Below, one piece after another: positions 1 through 8,398 of a stretch of DNA of 64,000 nucleotides; the first letter of the stretch is position 1; each line of letters begins with the position of its first letter. Location: assembly GCA_965116695.1 (NCBI GenBank), contig OZ220706.1, positions 2,170,001-2,234,000 of the forward strand, given 5' to 3'. Source of the stretch: JAJDTT01 sp965116695. Its GTDB lineage: Bacteria; Acidobacteriota; UBA6911; RPQK01; JAJDTT01. The notes under the pieces were generated by a model. The model saw only the letters and a list, made by a program, of their open reading frames with translations, made no database searches and was not told where the DNA came from. A program made the position numbers and the translations under genes.

Positions 1-1378
1 GGTCACAACCCTTCTCATGGCGCTGGACGAGCGCGTCGCGTGCGCCGCGCCCTCCTGCTACATCACCCACGTGAAGGAGCTGCTGCACACGCAGGGTCCG
101 GGAGACTCGGAGCAACAGGTCTACGGTGAAATCGCCCAGGGTCTCGGACATGCCGACTACCTCATGATCCGGGCGCCGAAACCGACCCTCATCTGCGCCG
201 CCACCCGCGACGACATGTTCGACATCTCCGGATCGTGGCGGTCCCTGCGGGAAGCCAAGCGATTCTACGGCCGCCTGGGATACCCGGAAAGAGTCGACCT
301 GGTGGAGGCCGACGTGGCCCACGGTTTCTTCCGGCCCCTGCGGGAGGGCATGGCCCGCTGGATGCGCCGCTGGCTTCTGGGAATCGACGGCGCCCTCCGC
401 GAGGAGGATTCCCCTCTCCTGAGCGAGGAAGAAGGGTCCATGCAGGAGTTCATCACGGCCTCGGGACCGGACTACAGCGAGTTCCGCCCGGTGCGGCTTC
501 CGGTGCTCCGTGCCAGCCCGGACGGCCAGGTTCAGCTCATCCCCGGCGCCCGAACCGTCTTCCAATTCAATCAGGAGCGGGAACGGGAACTCGCCGTTTT
601 GAGGCGCGCCTGGCGGCGGCAGACTCCCAGAGACGAAGCGCTGGCGGAGGTCCGGCGCCTGGCGGGAATCCGCCGTCTGGACGAACTGCCCCTCCTGACG
701 GCCGAAGATGCGGGAACCCTGGCCCGGCCCGGTTATACGATTCACAAGCAGGTCCTTCACCCGGAGCCGGGCATCCGGCTCCCCGCCCTGCGCTTCGTGC
801 CCGACGGCGGCGGCCGGGACGCGGTGCTGTACCTTCATGGCGAAGGCAAGCAGGTCGATGCCCAACCCGAAGGCCCCATCGAGAAGCTGGCGCTGGACGG
901 GCGCGAAGTCCTGGCCGTCGATCTGCGAGGCGTGGGAGAGACTCGGCCGGCCAAGGGGAAGTGGGGCTACGGTCCGTTGTTCGGAGCGGACTGGGAAGAA
1001 TTCTACATGGCCTACATGCTGGGCCGATCGTACCTGGGGATGCGGGCCGAGGAGATTCTGGCCATCGCCCGGCACCTGGCCTCCGCGCCGGGATCCGATG
1101 CCGCACGGAGGGTTCACCTGGTGGGCATCGGCGAGGCCGGACCGGCCGCGCTGCACGCGGCGGCCCTGGAGCAGTCGCTGTTCGCTTCACTGGAACTGCG
1201 CCGGTCGCTGGTCTCCTGGTCCAACGTGATTCAGACCGAGGTGCCCGTCAACCAGTTGGTCAACACGGTCCACGGGTCGTTGCGGAAATACGATCTGCCC
1301 GATCTTCTGAAGAGCCTCTCCGGAATAGCGGTCAGAGTCATCGAACCGACCGACGGCGCCGGTGAGCCCCTGCCCTGA
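1..1378 (+). CDS. Acetylxylan-esterase-like alpha/beta-hydrolase, C-terminal part (gene starts outside the window)
   Basis: The frame is open from the window edge, so the first in-frame ATG at 17 is not the real start. The first visible part is the end of an alpha/beta-hydrolase of the acetylxylan esterase/dienelactone hydrolase type: ATRDDMFD carries the acidic residue and DVAHGFF the catalytic His of the triad, while the nucleophile lies upstream. After a linker comes a second hydrolase-like fold from about residue 250 (VLYLHGEGK, VLAVDLRGVGE). Its nucleophile elbow reads LVGIGEAGPAAL, with no Ser in the usual G-x-S-x-G place, so this half looks non-catalytic. Tandem hydrolases of this kind are often exported enzymes acting on esterified polysaccharides; the substrate here is unknown. 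It converges on the M23 peptidase gene with a 13-base gap. Confidence 0.8.
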   Translation, partial: VTTLLMALDERVACAAPSCYITHVKELLHTQGPGDSEQQVYGEIAQGLGHADYLMIRAPKPTLICAATRDDMFDISGSWRSLREAKRFYGRLGYPERVDLVEADVAHGFFRPLREGMARWMRRWLLGIDGALREEDSPLLSEEEGSMQEFITASGPDYSEFRPVRLPVLRASPDGQVQLIPGARTVFQFNQERERELAVLRRAWRRQTPRDEALAEVRRLAGIRRLDELPLLTAEDAGTLARPGYTIHKQVLHPEPGIRLPALRFVPDGGGRDAVLYLHGEGKQVDAQPEGPIEKLALDGREVLAVDLRGVGETRPAKGKWGYGPLFGADWEEFYMAYMLGRSYLGMRAEEILAIARHLASAPGSDAARRVHLVGIGEAGPAALHAAALEQSLFASLELRRSLVSWSNVIQTEVPVNQLVNTVHGSLRKYDLPDLLKSLSGIAVRVIEPTDGAGEPLP

Positions 1379-1391
1379 CTCCCTCTGCGGC

Positions 1392-2720
1392 TTATCCGAT
1401 CTTGGCCTTGCGGGTGAAATACTCGGCGTTGGCGGGAAATGAACTCAGACGCTGCAGCAGATCGTTTCGCACGCCCCGGAAGGCGTCCAAATGCTGCGGG
1501 GCCACCGGTTTCTCGGGCGGGAACTTGAGCTTGGAGGGATTCCGGTACTGGCCGGTCTGATCCTGGATCCGATAGTCCAGGTGGGGCCCCGTGGAGAGGC
1601 CGGTGGATCCGACTCTCCCGATGACGTCCCCCTGCTCCACGCGCTGGCCCCGGCGAACCTGGATCCGGGACAGGTGCGCGTAGCTGGTGGTGTAAGATCC
1701 GTGGTGGATCCTGACCATCTTCCCGTAACCGCCGTTGCGGCCGGCGAACGCGACGGTGCCGGAGGCGACCGAGATCACCTCGGTGCCGGTGGGAGCGCCG
1801 TAATCGACTCCCAGGTGCGGGCGGCGGCGCTTCAGGATGGGATGGAAACGGGAATAGGAGAAGCCGGAAGTGATGCGGGGATCGAACTTGAAGGGCACCC
1901 GGAGGAACGCTTTCCGCAAGGAGTTCCCCTTCTCGTCGAAGTAATCCTGCTTGCCCGTCTCCGGATCAGTGAACAGAATCCCGAACAAACTCCTGTCCAT
2001 CTGGTCGAAACGGACGGCCAGCACATCGCCGTACTTGACGAACCGGCCGGACCGATACTTCTTCTCCACCAGCAGGGTAAAGGAGTCCTGAGGCTGCAAC
2101 TGGGTGAAGTCGAGATCCCAGCCGAGAATATCCAGCACCTTGACGACCAGGGCGTACTTCTCGCCCTGGGAGATCAGGGCTTGCGTCAGACTGGTCCGGA
2201 TCTCCCCGAAGACCCGTTCCTCCTCCAACTGGAAATCGTACTTGTGACGAGTCGCCACGTACCGGTCGCGCTCCTGGCGGACAACCAGGTACTCCTCTTC
2301 GTCGATGTCGTAGCGAACGCTCCGAAACGATCCGTCGAGTTCCAGCTCCAGCACCAGGCGATTCCCCGGCCTCACCCGGTCCAGGTTGTAGACGTCCCGG
2401 GTATCCTCCACCAGCCGGTGGATCTCCGATCCCGAAACGTCGAATTTACGGAGTACGGCCGCCAAGGTGGCGCCGCGGGGGATGCCGGCCTCGCGAACCT
2501 TCACGGCGCCGGGCTCGGGATCCTGGGATCCGGCGCCGGACACCGTCTCCGGATCCGTCCCGGAAAGCGATTGACCTGGATCGAGGCCGATCCGGTGCTT
2601 CTGAATCAACACCGCCGCGACCAACACAACCGATACCAGGGCCAGAAGGCCAAGACCGAACCCGCTCCTTATCGGACTCACAGAATTATCCCCTTCGTTG
2701 CGAGACCCGGACTCTACCAC
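1392..2720 (-). CDS. Membrane-anchored M23 family metallopeptidase (LytM/OapA type)
   Basis: A 442-residue cell-wall peptidase, or regulator of one. One hydrophobic segment at about residues 20-40 anchors it in the inner membrane, with the rest in the periplasm. A central region (about 90-260) resembles the domain that precedes the M23 domain in Csd3/YebA-type proteins. The M23 domain holds the zinc motif HLGVDY (H-x3-D), the catalytic-His motif YAHLSRI, and the last motif as GPHLDYRI. In classical members the last motif is HxH, so the third zinc ligand here is Asp rather than His. Asp can bind zinc, so an active enzyme is possible. It lies 10 bases downstream of coaD on the same strand and may be co-transcribed with it. 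Confidence 0.85.
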   Translation of the reverse strand: MVESGSRNEGDNSVSPIRSGFGLGLLALVSVVLVAAVLIQKHRIGLDPGQSLSGTDPETVSGAGSQDPEPGAVKVREAGIPRGATLAAVLRKFDVSGSEIHRLVEDTRDVYNLDRVRPGNRLVLELELDGSFRSVRYDIDEEEYLVVRQERDRYVATRHKYDFQLEEERVFGEIRTSLTQALISQGEKYALVVKVLDILGWDLDFTQLQPQDSFTLLVEKKYRSGRFVKYGDVLAVRFDQMDRSLFGILFTDPETGKQDYFDEKGNSLRKAFLRVPFKFDPRITSGFSYSRFHPILKRRRPHLGVDYGAPTGTEVISVASGTVAFAGRNGGYGKMVRIHHGSYTTSYAHLSRIQVRRGQRVEQGDVIGRVGSTGLSTGPHLDYRIQDQTGQYRNPSKLKFPPEKPVAPQHLDAFRGVRNDLLQRLSSFPANAEYFTRKAKIG

Positions 2721-2730
2721 TGAGTTCCCG

Positions 2731-3216
2731 TTATCCGTCCAAAGCGCGCAGACTCGACTCTACGACCTCAGGCACCAGGCCGGCGATCTCCCCTCCCAAG
2801 GCATAGACCTCCTTGACCAGGCTGGAACTCAGGTACGAGTACTCGGAGGAAGGCAGCATGAATATGGTTTCGATGCGAGACTCCATCCTCCGATTCATCA
2901 GGGCCATCTGAAATTCATATTCGTAGTCGGTGATGGCCCGGATGCCGCGAACGATGACCCGGGCACCCTTCTCCACCGCGTAACTCACCAAAAGGCCGTC
3001 GAAAGAACCCACCTTAACATTTGGCCATGACCCGGTGACTTGCCGCAGCATGCCGAGCCGTTCATCGGCGCTGAAAAGCGGTTTCTTTTCCAGGTTTTGC
3101 AGAACCGCCACGATCACCGTGTCGAAGACGTTCCGGCTCCGTCGGATGATGTCGAGATGACCGTTGGTCACGGGATCGAAGGATCCCGGGTAGATTGCGA
3201 CGACCGGCTCCGGCAT
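2731..3216 (-). CDS. coaD: Phosphopantetheine adenylyltransferase
   Basis: This enzyme moves AMP from ATP to 4'-phosphopantetheine to give dephospho-CoA, the next-to-last step of coenzyme A synthesis in the cytoplasm. At 161 residues it has the normal family length. The N-terminus AIYPGSFDPVTNGH holds the nucleotidyltransferase TxGH motif (T17 to H20). RGIRAITDYEYE and the C-terminal SSSLVKE segment are also typical CoaD signatures. In many bacteria coaD sits next to rsmD; here rsmD is also on the minus strand but a plus-strand sigma-factor gene lies between them. The ATG at 3216 matches the usual start position of the protein. Confidence 0.96.
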   Translation of the reverse strand: MPEPVVAIYPGSFDPVTNGHLDIIRRSRNVFDTVIVAVLQNLEKKPLFSADERLGMLRQVTGSWPNVKVGSFDGLLVSYAVEKGARVIVRGIRAITDYEYEFQMALMNRRMESRIETIFMLPSSEYSYLSSSLVKEVYALGGEIAGLVPEVVESSLRALDG

Positions 3217-3373
3217 GAGATCCGCATCATGTTACGCAGGCCATGGTCGAATGACAACCGCGGCGGGGACAGTTGCAGCGTCCGGCAGACCCGGGGGAAC
3301 GGCGCGGCAGGCGCCGCGATGACAGCCGCCTGCGCCTCTCTCCGCAGGCCCCAACCGGGATTCGAAATCGGCG

Positions 3374-3403
3374 TTGACACCGGCGGGACCGCCTCCCTAC
3401 AAT
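3374..3403 (+). promoter_or_regulatory. Sigma-70-type promoter upstream of the sigma-factor gene
   Basis: A perfect -35 box TTGACA (3374-3379) and a -10 box TACAAT (3398-3403, five of six consensus bases) are separated by 18 bases. Transcription would start near 3410 and leave a leader of about 85 bases before the ATG at 3496. It is the best consensus promoter I could find in the window. Confidence 0.65.
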
Positions 3404-3495
3404 AGCCGACCTGTTTCGCTGCAAGCTTCTCCCACCCCCTGATCGGCCTGCAGCGTCTTGCTAATTTCCGTTTCTGCGAAGCGGGTGAAAACCGC

Positions 3496-4062
3496 ATGCT
3501 GGAACGGGTTTGGCAAAAAAAGTACACCGCTCTTCGCTCCATTGTTCGCAGCTTCCTGTTCGACGACGCCCGCGTGGAGGACATCCTCCAGGACGCTCTC
3601 TCCCAGGTACTGGCCTCGGGGCGGAGCTTTCCTGACGAGTTGGAAACCTACCGCTACCTGCGCCGGTCCGTCTTCAACGCCAGCATCGACCACTACCGCG
3701 CTTCCCGGCGCCGCGTCTACCTGCCTCTTCCGGAGGAACCGGGAGAGTTCACGCTCCCGGTCCACAACGGATCTTCCGACCCCCTCTCACTCCTGCTCCA
3801 ACGGGAGAGGCAGAATCTCAGGCGTGCCATTCTCCGGGAGATCACGGCGGCCATGTCCGAGCTTCCGGGCGTTCAGCAGGAGGCGATCTGGATGATCATG
3901 GGACCGCGGGAAATGAAGCTGAAGGACCTCTGCCGGATCAAGGGAATTCCCTACAGCACCCTGCGCAGCCGCATGCTGGCCGGCGTCGAACGATTGCGCC
4001 GCCGGCTCAAGGCCAGGAGCCTTTATCGCGAGTACGTGAACCTGGGTCGAAGGGGAAGTTGA
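3496..4062 (+). CDS. RNA polymerase sigma factor, ECF-like sigma-70 family
   Basis: A 188-residue protein with the two-part layout of short sigma factors. Residues about 10-75 look like region 2 (FDDARVEDILQDALSQVLA, then YRYLRRSVFNASIDHYR). Residues about 115-165 look like region 4, a helix-turn-helix for the -35 box (LPGVQQEAIWMIM, LKDLCRIKGIPYSTLRSRM). No anti-sigma gene lies next to it. Its last 56 bases overlap, tail to tail, with the end of rsmD on the other strand. The Shine-Dalgarno before the ATG at 3496 is weak, so the start could shift slightly. It sits alone on the plus strand between coaD and rsmD. Family membership is fairly sure; target genes and signal are unknown. Confidence 0.8.
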   Translation: MLERVWQKKYTALRSIVRSFLFDDARVEDILQDALSQVLASGRSFPDELETYRYLRRSVFNASIDHYRASRRRVYLPLPEEPGEFTLPVHNGSSDPLSLLLQRERQNLRRAILREITAAMSELPGVQQEAIWMIMGPREMKLKDLCRIKGIPYSTLRSRMLAGVERLRRRLKARSLYREYVNLGRRGS

Positions 4063-4669
4063 CGATTTCCGGCTTGGAATCAGGACTCGTTTTATCCGGC
4101 CGTCCGCTGGCCGGCCCCCGCGGCTCTCCCGGAATGGCGTAAAAGAGAAGCTTGTTGTCGCCGACCCGCACGGTCCGGGTCCAGGCGATCCGGTGGCTTG
4201 TTTCCGGGCGCGGAGTCTTCTTGAACACCTCCAGGACGATGGTGCTCTCCGGGCGGATCCAGGGCATGGCCGAGAGCCGCTCCAGAAGCTTGGTGTGCCG
4301 TTTGAACTTGTAGGGCGGATCCAGAAAGACGAAGTCGACGGCGGGAGGCCGGAGATTCCTCAGCAGGGTGAGGGAATCCTTCTGGTGAATCTCGAATCCC
4401 TCCGCCACGCGGCAACGGGCCAGGTTCTTCCGGACCAGCGCCGTGGATTCCCGAAACCGGTCGTTGAAGATGACGTAACTGGCGCCCCGGCTGATGGCCT
4501 CGATTCCCACGGCTCCCGACCCCGTGAACAGGTCGAGCCAGACGGAACCCGGGACCCGGTCCCGAACGACGTTGAAGAGGGTCTCCCGGGCCCGGTCCGT
4601 GGTGGGCCGGATGTCGGCCCGGAAACTGGCCAGCTTCTTGCCGCGGAATCTGCCGGCGATGATTCTCAT
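4007..4669 (-). CDS. rsmD: 16S rRNA (guanine966-N2)-methyltransferase
   Basis: RsmD methylates G966 of 16S rRNA in the small ribosomal subunit, using S-adenosylmethionine. The start MRIIAGRFRGKKL and RPTTDRARETLFN are family signatures. LDLFTGSGAVGIEAISRGA is the SAM-binding motif I, and FVFLDPPYK holds the D/N-PPY catalytic motif. The protein is 220 residues, slightly longer than usual because of a low-complexity C-terminal tail that overlaps the sigma-factor gene by 56 bases. It lies 16 bases downstream of recG on the same strand, so the two may share a transcript. Confidence 0.94.
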   Translation of the reverse strand: MRIIAGRFRGKKLASFRADIRPTTDRARETLFNVVRDRVPGSVWLDLFTGSGAVGIEAISRGASYVIFNDRFRESTALVRKNLARCRVAEGFEIHQKDSLTLLRNLRPPAVDFVFLDPPYKFKRHTKLLERLSAMPWIRPESTIVLEVFKKTPRPETSHRIAWTRTVRVGDNKLLFYAIPGEPRGPASGRPDKTSPDSKPEIVNFPFDPGSRTRDKGSWP

Positions 4670-4685
4670 GTCCGTTCCAGCGGAA

Positions 4686-6809
4686 TCAACCCACGTCGAA
4701 GAGACCGAATCGACTCCGCCACTGGTCCGCCAACCGGACCAGTTGGTCCTTGTCCTCTCCCTTTTCGTCCTCGGTCAAGAAGCTGAAATGATCCCGGGCC
4801 TCCCGGGCGGCCGACTCCAGCACGACGCGGTCCCGGACAATGTTGCCGAACCGGAACTGGGGAATCCCCGACTGCCGGGTCCCCACGAACTCTCCGGGGC
4901 CCCGAATCTCCAGGTCCTTCTCGGCGATGCGGAAGCCGTCGGACGTCCGGCACATGATATCCAGGCGGCGGAAGGCATTCTCGGATCGAGCCTCGCCGGT
5001 CATGAGCACACAGGTCCCCTTGTGGCCTCCGCGCCCGATCCGGCCCCGCAACTGGTGGAGTTGGGAGAGGCCGAAACGGTCGGCATGCTCCACCACCATG
5101 ACCGTGGCGTTGGGGACGTCCAGACCCACCTCCACGACCGTCGTCGCCACCAGAATCCGGATCGTGCCGTCGCGCAGGGCCTGCATCTGCGCAGCTTTCT
5201 CCTCACTCTTGAGACGGCCGTGGATCAGGCCCAGCCCGTAGCCCGGGAACACTTCCCGGAGTTGTCCGGCCATCTCCTCGGCGGCCCGCAGTTCCAGCTT
5301 GTCCGATTCCTCGATCAACGGATAGACCACGTACGCCTGCCGGCCCCGGGCCAGTTCCCGCTTCAGGAGGCTGTAGACCCGGTTCCGGTCCCGTTCCGAG
5401 TAGAGGACCGTCTCGACCGGCCGGCGCCCCGGAGGCAACTCGTCCAGCACCGAGAGGTCCAGGTCGCCGTACACCGTCAGGGCGAGGCTTCTGGGAATCG
5501 GAGTGGCCGTCATGATCAACACGTCGGGCTGATCTCCCTTGCCCATGAGCCGCGACCGTTGCATCACTCCGAAACGGTGTTGCTCGTCGATCACCGCCAG
5601 ACCCAGGTTTCGAAACCGGACCGGGGCCTCGATCAGGGCGTGAGTCCCGATGACCAGTTGGACGCCGCCCGAACGGATCTCCTCCAGGATGGCCTGGCGC
5701 CGTTTGCCCCGGACCCGTCCCGTGAGCAGCGCCAACCGGTAGCCGGTGTCCCGCAGGTATCGCGAAAGTGTCTGGAAGTGCTGCTCGGCCAGGATCTCGG
5801 TCGGCGCCATGAGAGCGGCCTGGAATCCGTTCTCCAGCACCACCACCATGGCCTGGAGGGCGACGATGGTCTTGCCCGAGCCCACGTCCCCGTGCAGCAG
5901 CCGGCTCATGACGTTGCCGCTCCGCAGATCGCCCACGATCTCGCCCACCACTCTCTTCTGGGCGGACGTGGGATGGAAGGGAAGGATCCCCTTCACCACC
6001 TCGCGAACCGGATCGTTGATCTCGATCCGCCGGGTCTTGGGGAGGGACTCCCGGTCCCGGCGCACCACCTGGAGGCCCAGGTGAAACAGGAAGAACTCCT
6101 CGAAGACGAATCTGCGCTGCGCCGGAGTCGCGCTCGACTCCAGGTCCTCCAGGAAGGCCTCACGCTTCCGCTCCTCCGGCCGGACGGGGAAATGAAGCTC
6201 GCGCCACGCCCGGCGGCGGTCCGGGAGGCCGTGCTTCTCCAGCAACCGGTCCGGAATCGGGTCCTGGACGTCCCGCTGCAACTCGGTCACGGCGCGATGG
6301 ACGATGGTGCGCAATGACCGGGTGGTCAGTTTTCCCACCCGCCGGTAGATGGGCACGATCCGTCCGGAATGGATCGCCGAATCGGACGAGGAGGCCACGA
6401 GCTCCCATTCCGGGTTCAGGAGCACCGGGCGGTGAGTATAGTCGTCGCGGCGAACCTGGCCATAGAGGATCAGCCGCTGTCCGTTGCGGAGGACCTGTTG
6501 GAGGTAGGGTTGGTTGAAGAACTTGACCGCAAGGGCTCCCGAACGGTCCTCCACCACCATTTCGAAGATCCGGACCTTCTTCATGGGGGTGGAATAGTTC
6601 CCGCAGGCGGCGATCTCACCCTCCACCAGGGCGTCCTCTCCGACCCGTAGCTGGTTCACGAGCCGGAAGCTGGACCGGTCCTCGTAGCGAAAGGGCTTGT
6701 AGTTGAGAAGATCCTCCACGGTGCCGATCTTGGCCTTCCGCAGCATGGCGGCCCGGGCGGGCCCGACGCCCTTCACGTACTGCACCGGCACTTCCAACCG
6801 TAGCGGCAT
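4686..6809 (-). CDS. recG: ATP-dependent DNA helicase RecG
   Basis: RecG is a superfamily 2 helicase that remodels stalled replication forks and branch-migrates Holliday junctions. The 707 residues match the family length. The N-terminal wedge domain (about 1-250) starts with a helix-hairpin-helix-like YVKGVGPARAAML and contains an OB fold. The helicase core has Walker A GDVGSGKT (about 307-314), the DEQH box (about 408-411), and the motif III stretch MTATPIPRSLAL. The second RecA-like domain ends with QLRGRIGRGGHKG. The start MPLRLEVPVQYVKGVG fits the usual N-terminus. It shares the strand and probably a transcript with rsmD. Confidence 0.96.
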   Translation of the reverse strand: MPLRLEVPVQYVKGVGPARAAMLRKAKIGTVEDLLNYKPFRYEDRSSFRLVNQLRVGEDALVEGEIAACGNYSTPMKKVRIFEMVVEDRSGALAVKFFNQPYLQQVLRNGQRLILYGQVRRDDYTHRPVLLNPEWELVASSSDSAIHSGRIVPIYRRVGKLTTRSLRTIVHRAVTELQRDVQDPIPDRLLEKHGLPDRRRAWRELHFPVRPEERKREAFLEDLESSATPAQRRFVFEEFFLFHLGLQVVRRDRESLPKTRRIEINDPVREVVKGILPFHPTSAQKRVVGEIVGDLRSGNVMSRLLHGDVGSGKTIVALQAMVVVLENGFQAALMAPTEILAEQHFQTLSRYLRDTGYRLALLTGRVRGKRRQAILEEIRSGGVQLVIGTHALIEAPVRFRNLGLAVIDEQHRFGVMQRSRLMGKGDQPDVLIMTATPIPRSLALTVYGDLDLSVLDELPPGRRPVETVLYSERDRNRVYSLLKRELARGRQAYVVYPLIEESDKLELRAAEEMAGQLREVFPGYGLGLIHGRLKSEEKAAQMQALRDGTIRILVATTVVEVGLDVPNATVMVVEHADRFGLSQLHQLRGRIGRGGHKGTCVLMTGEARSENAFRRLDIMCRTSDGFRIAEKDLEIRGPGEFVGTRQSGIPQFRFGNIVRDRVVLESAAREARDHFSFLTEDEKGEDKDQLVRLADQWRSRFGLFDVG

Positions 6810-6874
6810 CCGGTCAATCTACCACTCCGGTACGGCAGGACACGCCGTGGCGAGAGTCGCGGCGCGCTGCTAAC

Positions 6875-7444
6875 ATGGAGAGTGTGAAGCGCATACTCGC
6901 GGCAGTGCTCTTCCTGCCTCTCCTGGCTTGCGGCAAGAGCCTGGAGAGGCAGGTCGTGGACGGCCTGAGCAACCTGGATCAGGCCCGGCTCGGAAAGGGG
7001 CAGGTCCGGATCGGCAAGTTGCGGCGGACCGGGAACCACGCCGTCGCCGAGGTGACCCTCAAGACCGCCGTCAAGCTGATTCGAAAGGACCGCGCGTGGG
7101 TCATCGAAGAGATCCGGCTGGGGGACCGGCGCTGGGAAAAAGTGGAGACCATCCTGGCGGCGCTGGACCAGGAAAGGTCGCTGCGGACGCGCTCCGACCT
7201 GAAGCTGATCGACTCCGCCATCCGCCGTTACCGCGTGGATCGCGGGGAGCTGCCGCCGGCCGGGAGCTACCGCCAGCTCATGGACCACCTGGCCCCGGAC
7301 TACATGCAGCCCACCACCGAGCTGGATGGCTGGTTCAATCCGTACGTTTATCGGACCCTGTCGGCCCGGGACTACGACCTCCGTTCGGCGGGACCCGACG
7401 GGATCGCCCGAACCCGGGATGACGTGACGTTGGAGCAACCCTGA
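6875..7444 (+). CDS. Lipoprotein with a GspG-like C-terminal domain
   Basis: A 189-residue exported lipoprotein: the signal peptide ends in the lipobox LPLLAC with Cys at residue 19. The C-terminal half (about 105-185) resembles the globular part of type II secretion major pseudopilins: SDLKLIDSAIRRYRVDRGELPP, then DGWFNPYVYR, then YDLRSAGPDGIARTRDD. In GspG such a loop near the end binds calcium. The N-terminal pilin helix is missing and replaced by the lipoprotein signal, so this is a free-standing version of that domain rather than a pilin. Function is unknown. Its stop overlaps the start of the thioredoxin-like gene by one base (TGATG), so the two are translationally coupled. Confidence 0.7.
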   Translation: MESVKRILAAVLFLPLLACGKSLERQVVDGLSNLDQARLGKGQVRIGKLRRTGNHAVAEVTLKTAVKLIRKDRAWVIEEIRLGDRRWEKVETILAALDQERSLRTRSDLKLIDSAIRRYRVDRGELPPAGSYRQLMDHLAPDYMQPTTELDGWFNPYVYRTLSARDYDLRSAGPDGIARTRDDVTLEQP

Positions 7445-8304
7445 TGGGAAGAGACACCAGTCTTCTGCTCGCCACGCTGGGCCTTTGCCTGGTGCTGCTG
7501 GTGGGGTACTCCCTCTACCAGTCCCTTCCCGGCCGGCTCCCCTGGATTCAGAGCTATCAACAGGCCCTGAAGCAGGCGCAGCAGGAAGGCAAGCTCATCC
7601 TGGCGTACCTCTACACGGATTGGTGCGGATACTGCAAGAAGATGGAGGCGGAGACCTTCACCGACCAGGCGGTGATCGAGGAGATGTCCGACAGCTACGT
7701 CTGGCTCAAGCTCAACGCCGAAACGGACAGTGAGGGCCGGCAGCTCCAGGAGCGGTTCAACATCACCGGCTATCCGGGTCTGCTCCTGCTCGACGGCGAC
7801 GGGCAGGAGATGGAGCGGATCTCGGGCTTCGTCCCCGCGGGAGCATTCCGGCAGCGCGTGGCGGCCGCGGCCGGCGGCCCGGATTCCTTCGTCAGCCTCC
7901 TGCGAACGGCGAGTGAGGAACCCGATTCCATCGATGTCCAGTATCGCCTGGCCGAGGAATACATCGAACGCGGGGATTTCTCCGCCGCCATCGAACGGCT
8001 GCGACGGGTGATCGAGCTGGATCCCGAGAACGGCTCGGGGAAGGCCGACTTGAGCTACTACTACCTGGCTCTGAGCCTGGCCTCCCAGGGAAACGAGGAA
8101 TTGGCGCTGCTGGAACTCGATTCCCTGGAATCCAGCTTCCCCGGGAGCGACTACCTCGCCGACAGCGCCTTCCTGAGGGGCCAGATCCACTACCACTCAG
8201 GGAACCGGGATCAAGCCGAGAAGGTCCTCGCGGCCTACGTGCAAGATTATCCGGAGCACATCCACGTTTCCAAGGCCCGCGACATTCTGGCGGAAAGCCC
8301 GTAG
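7444..8304 (+). CDS. Membrane-anchored thioredoxin-like protein with TPR repeats
   Basis: A 286-residue protein with an uncleaved N-terminal membrane helix (about residues 6-25), so the body should be outside the cytoplasm. Residues about 40-140 form a thioredoxin fold of the DsbD-gamma/thioredoxin_7 type with redox motif CGYC (C61, C64) in YTDWCGYCKKMEAETF and the cis-Pro region ITGYPGLLLL. Residues about 155-280 carry TPR-like helices (AEEYIERGDFSAAIERLRRV and AFLRGQIHYHSGNRDQAEKV), a protein-binding scaffold. It probably reduces or shuffles disulfides in exported partner proteins; the coupled upstream lipoprotein is an obvious candidate partner, but that is inference. Confidence 0.8.
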   Translation: MGRDTSLLLATLGLCLVLLVGYSLYQSLPGRLPWIQSYQQALKQAQQEGKLILAYLYTDWCGYCKKMEAETFTDQAVIEEMSDSYVWLKLNAETDSEGRQLQERFNITGYPGLLLLDGDGQEMERISGFVPAGAFRQRVAAAAGGPDSFVSLLRTASEEPDSIDVQYRLAEEYIERGDFSAAIERLRRVIELDPENGSGKADLSYYYLALSLASQGNEELALLELDSLESSFPGSDYLADSAFLRGQIHYHSGNRDQAEKVLAAYVQDYPEHIHVSKARDILAESP

Positions 8305-8398
8305 GGCACGCCTTTCGGGCGCCTCCGATCGTCCTCATCGGACAGTCCGCAGCAAAGGTCGTCACGACATCCGGCCGGGTCCGTATCCCGGCGGACTG

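Noticed and set aside
4494..6317. 607-residue plus-strand frame over recG
   Set aside because: Antisense shadow of recG; composition is His/Gln/Arg-rich and no domain is visible.
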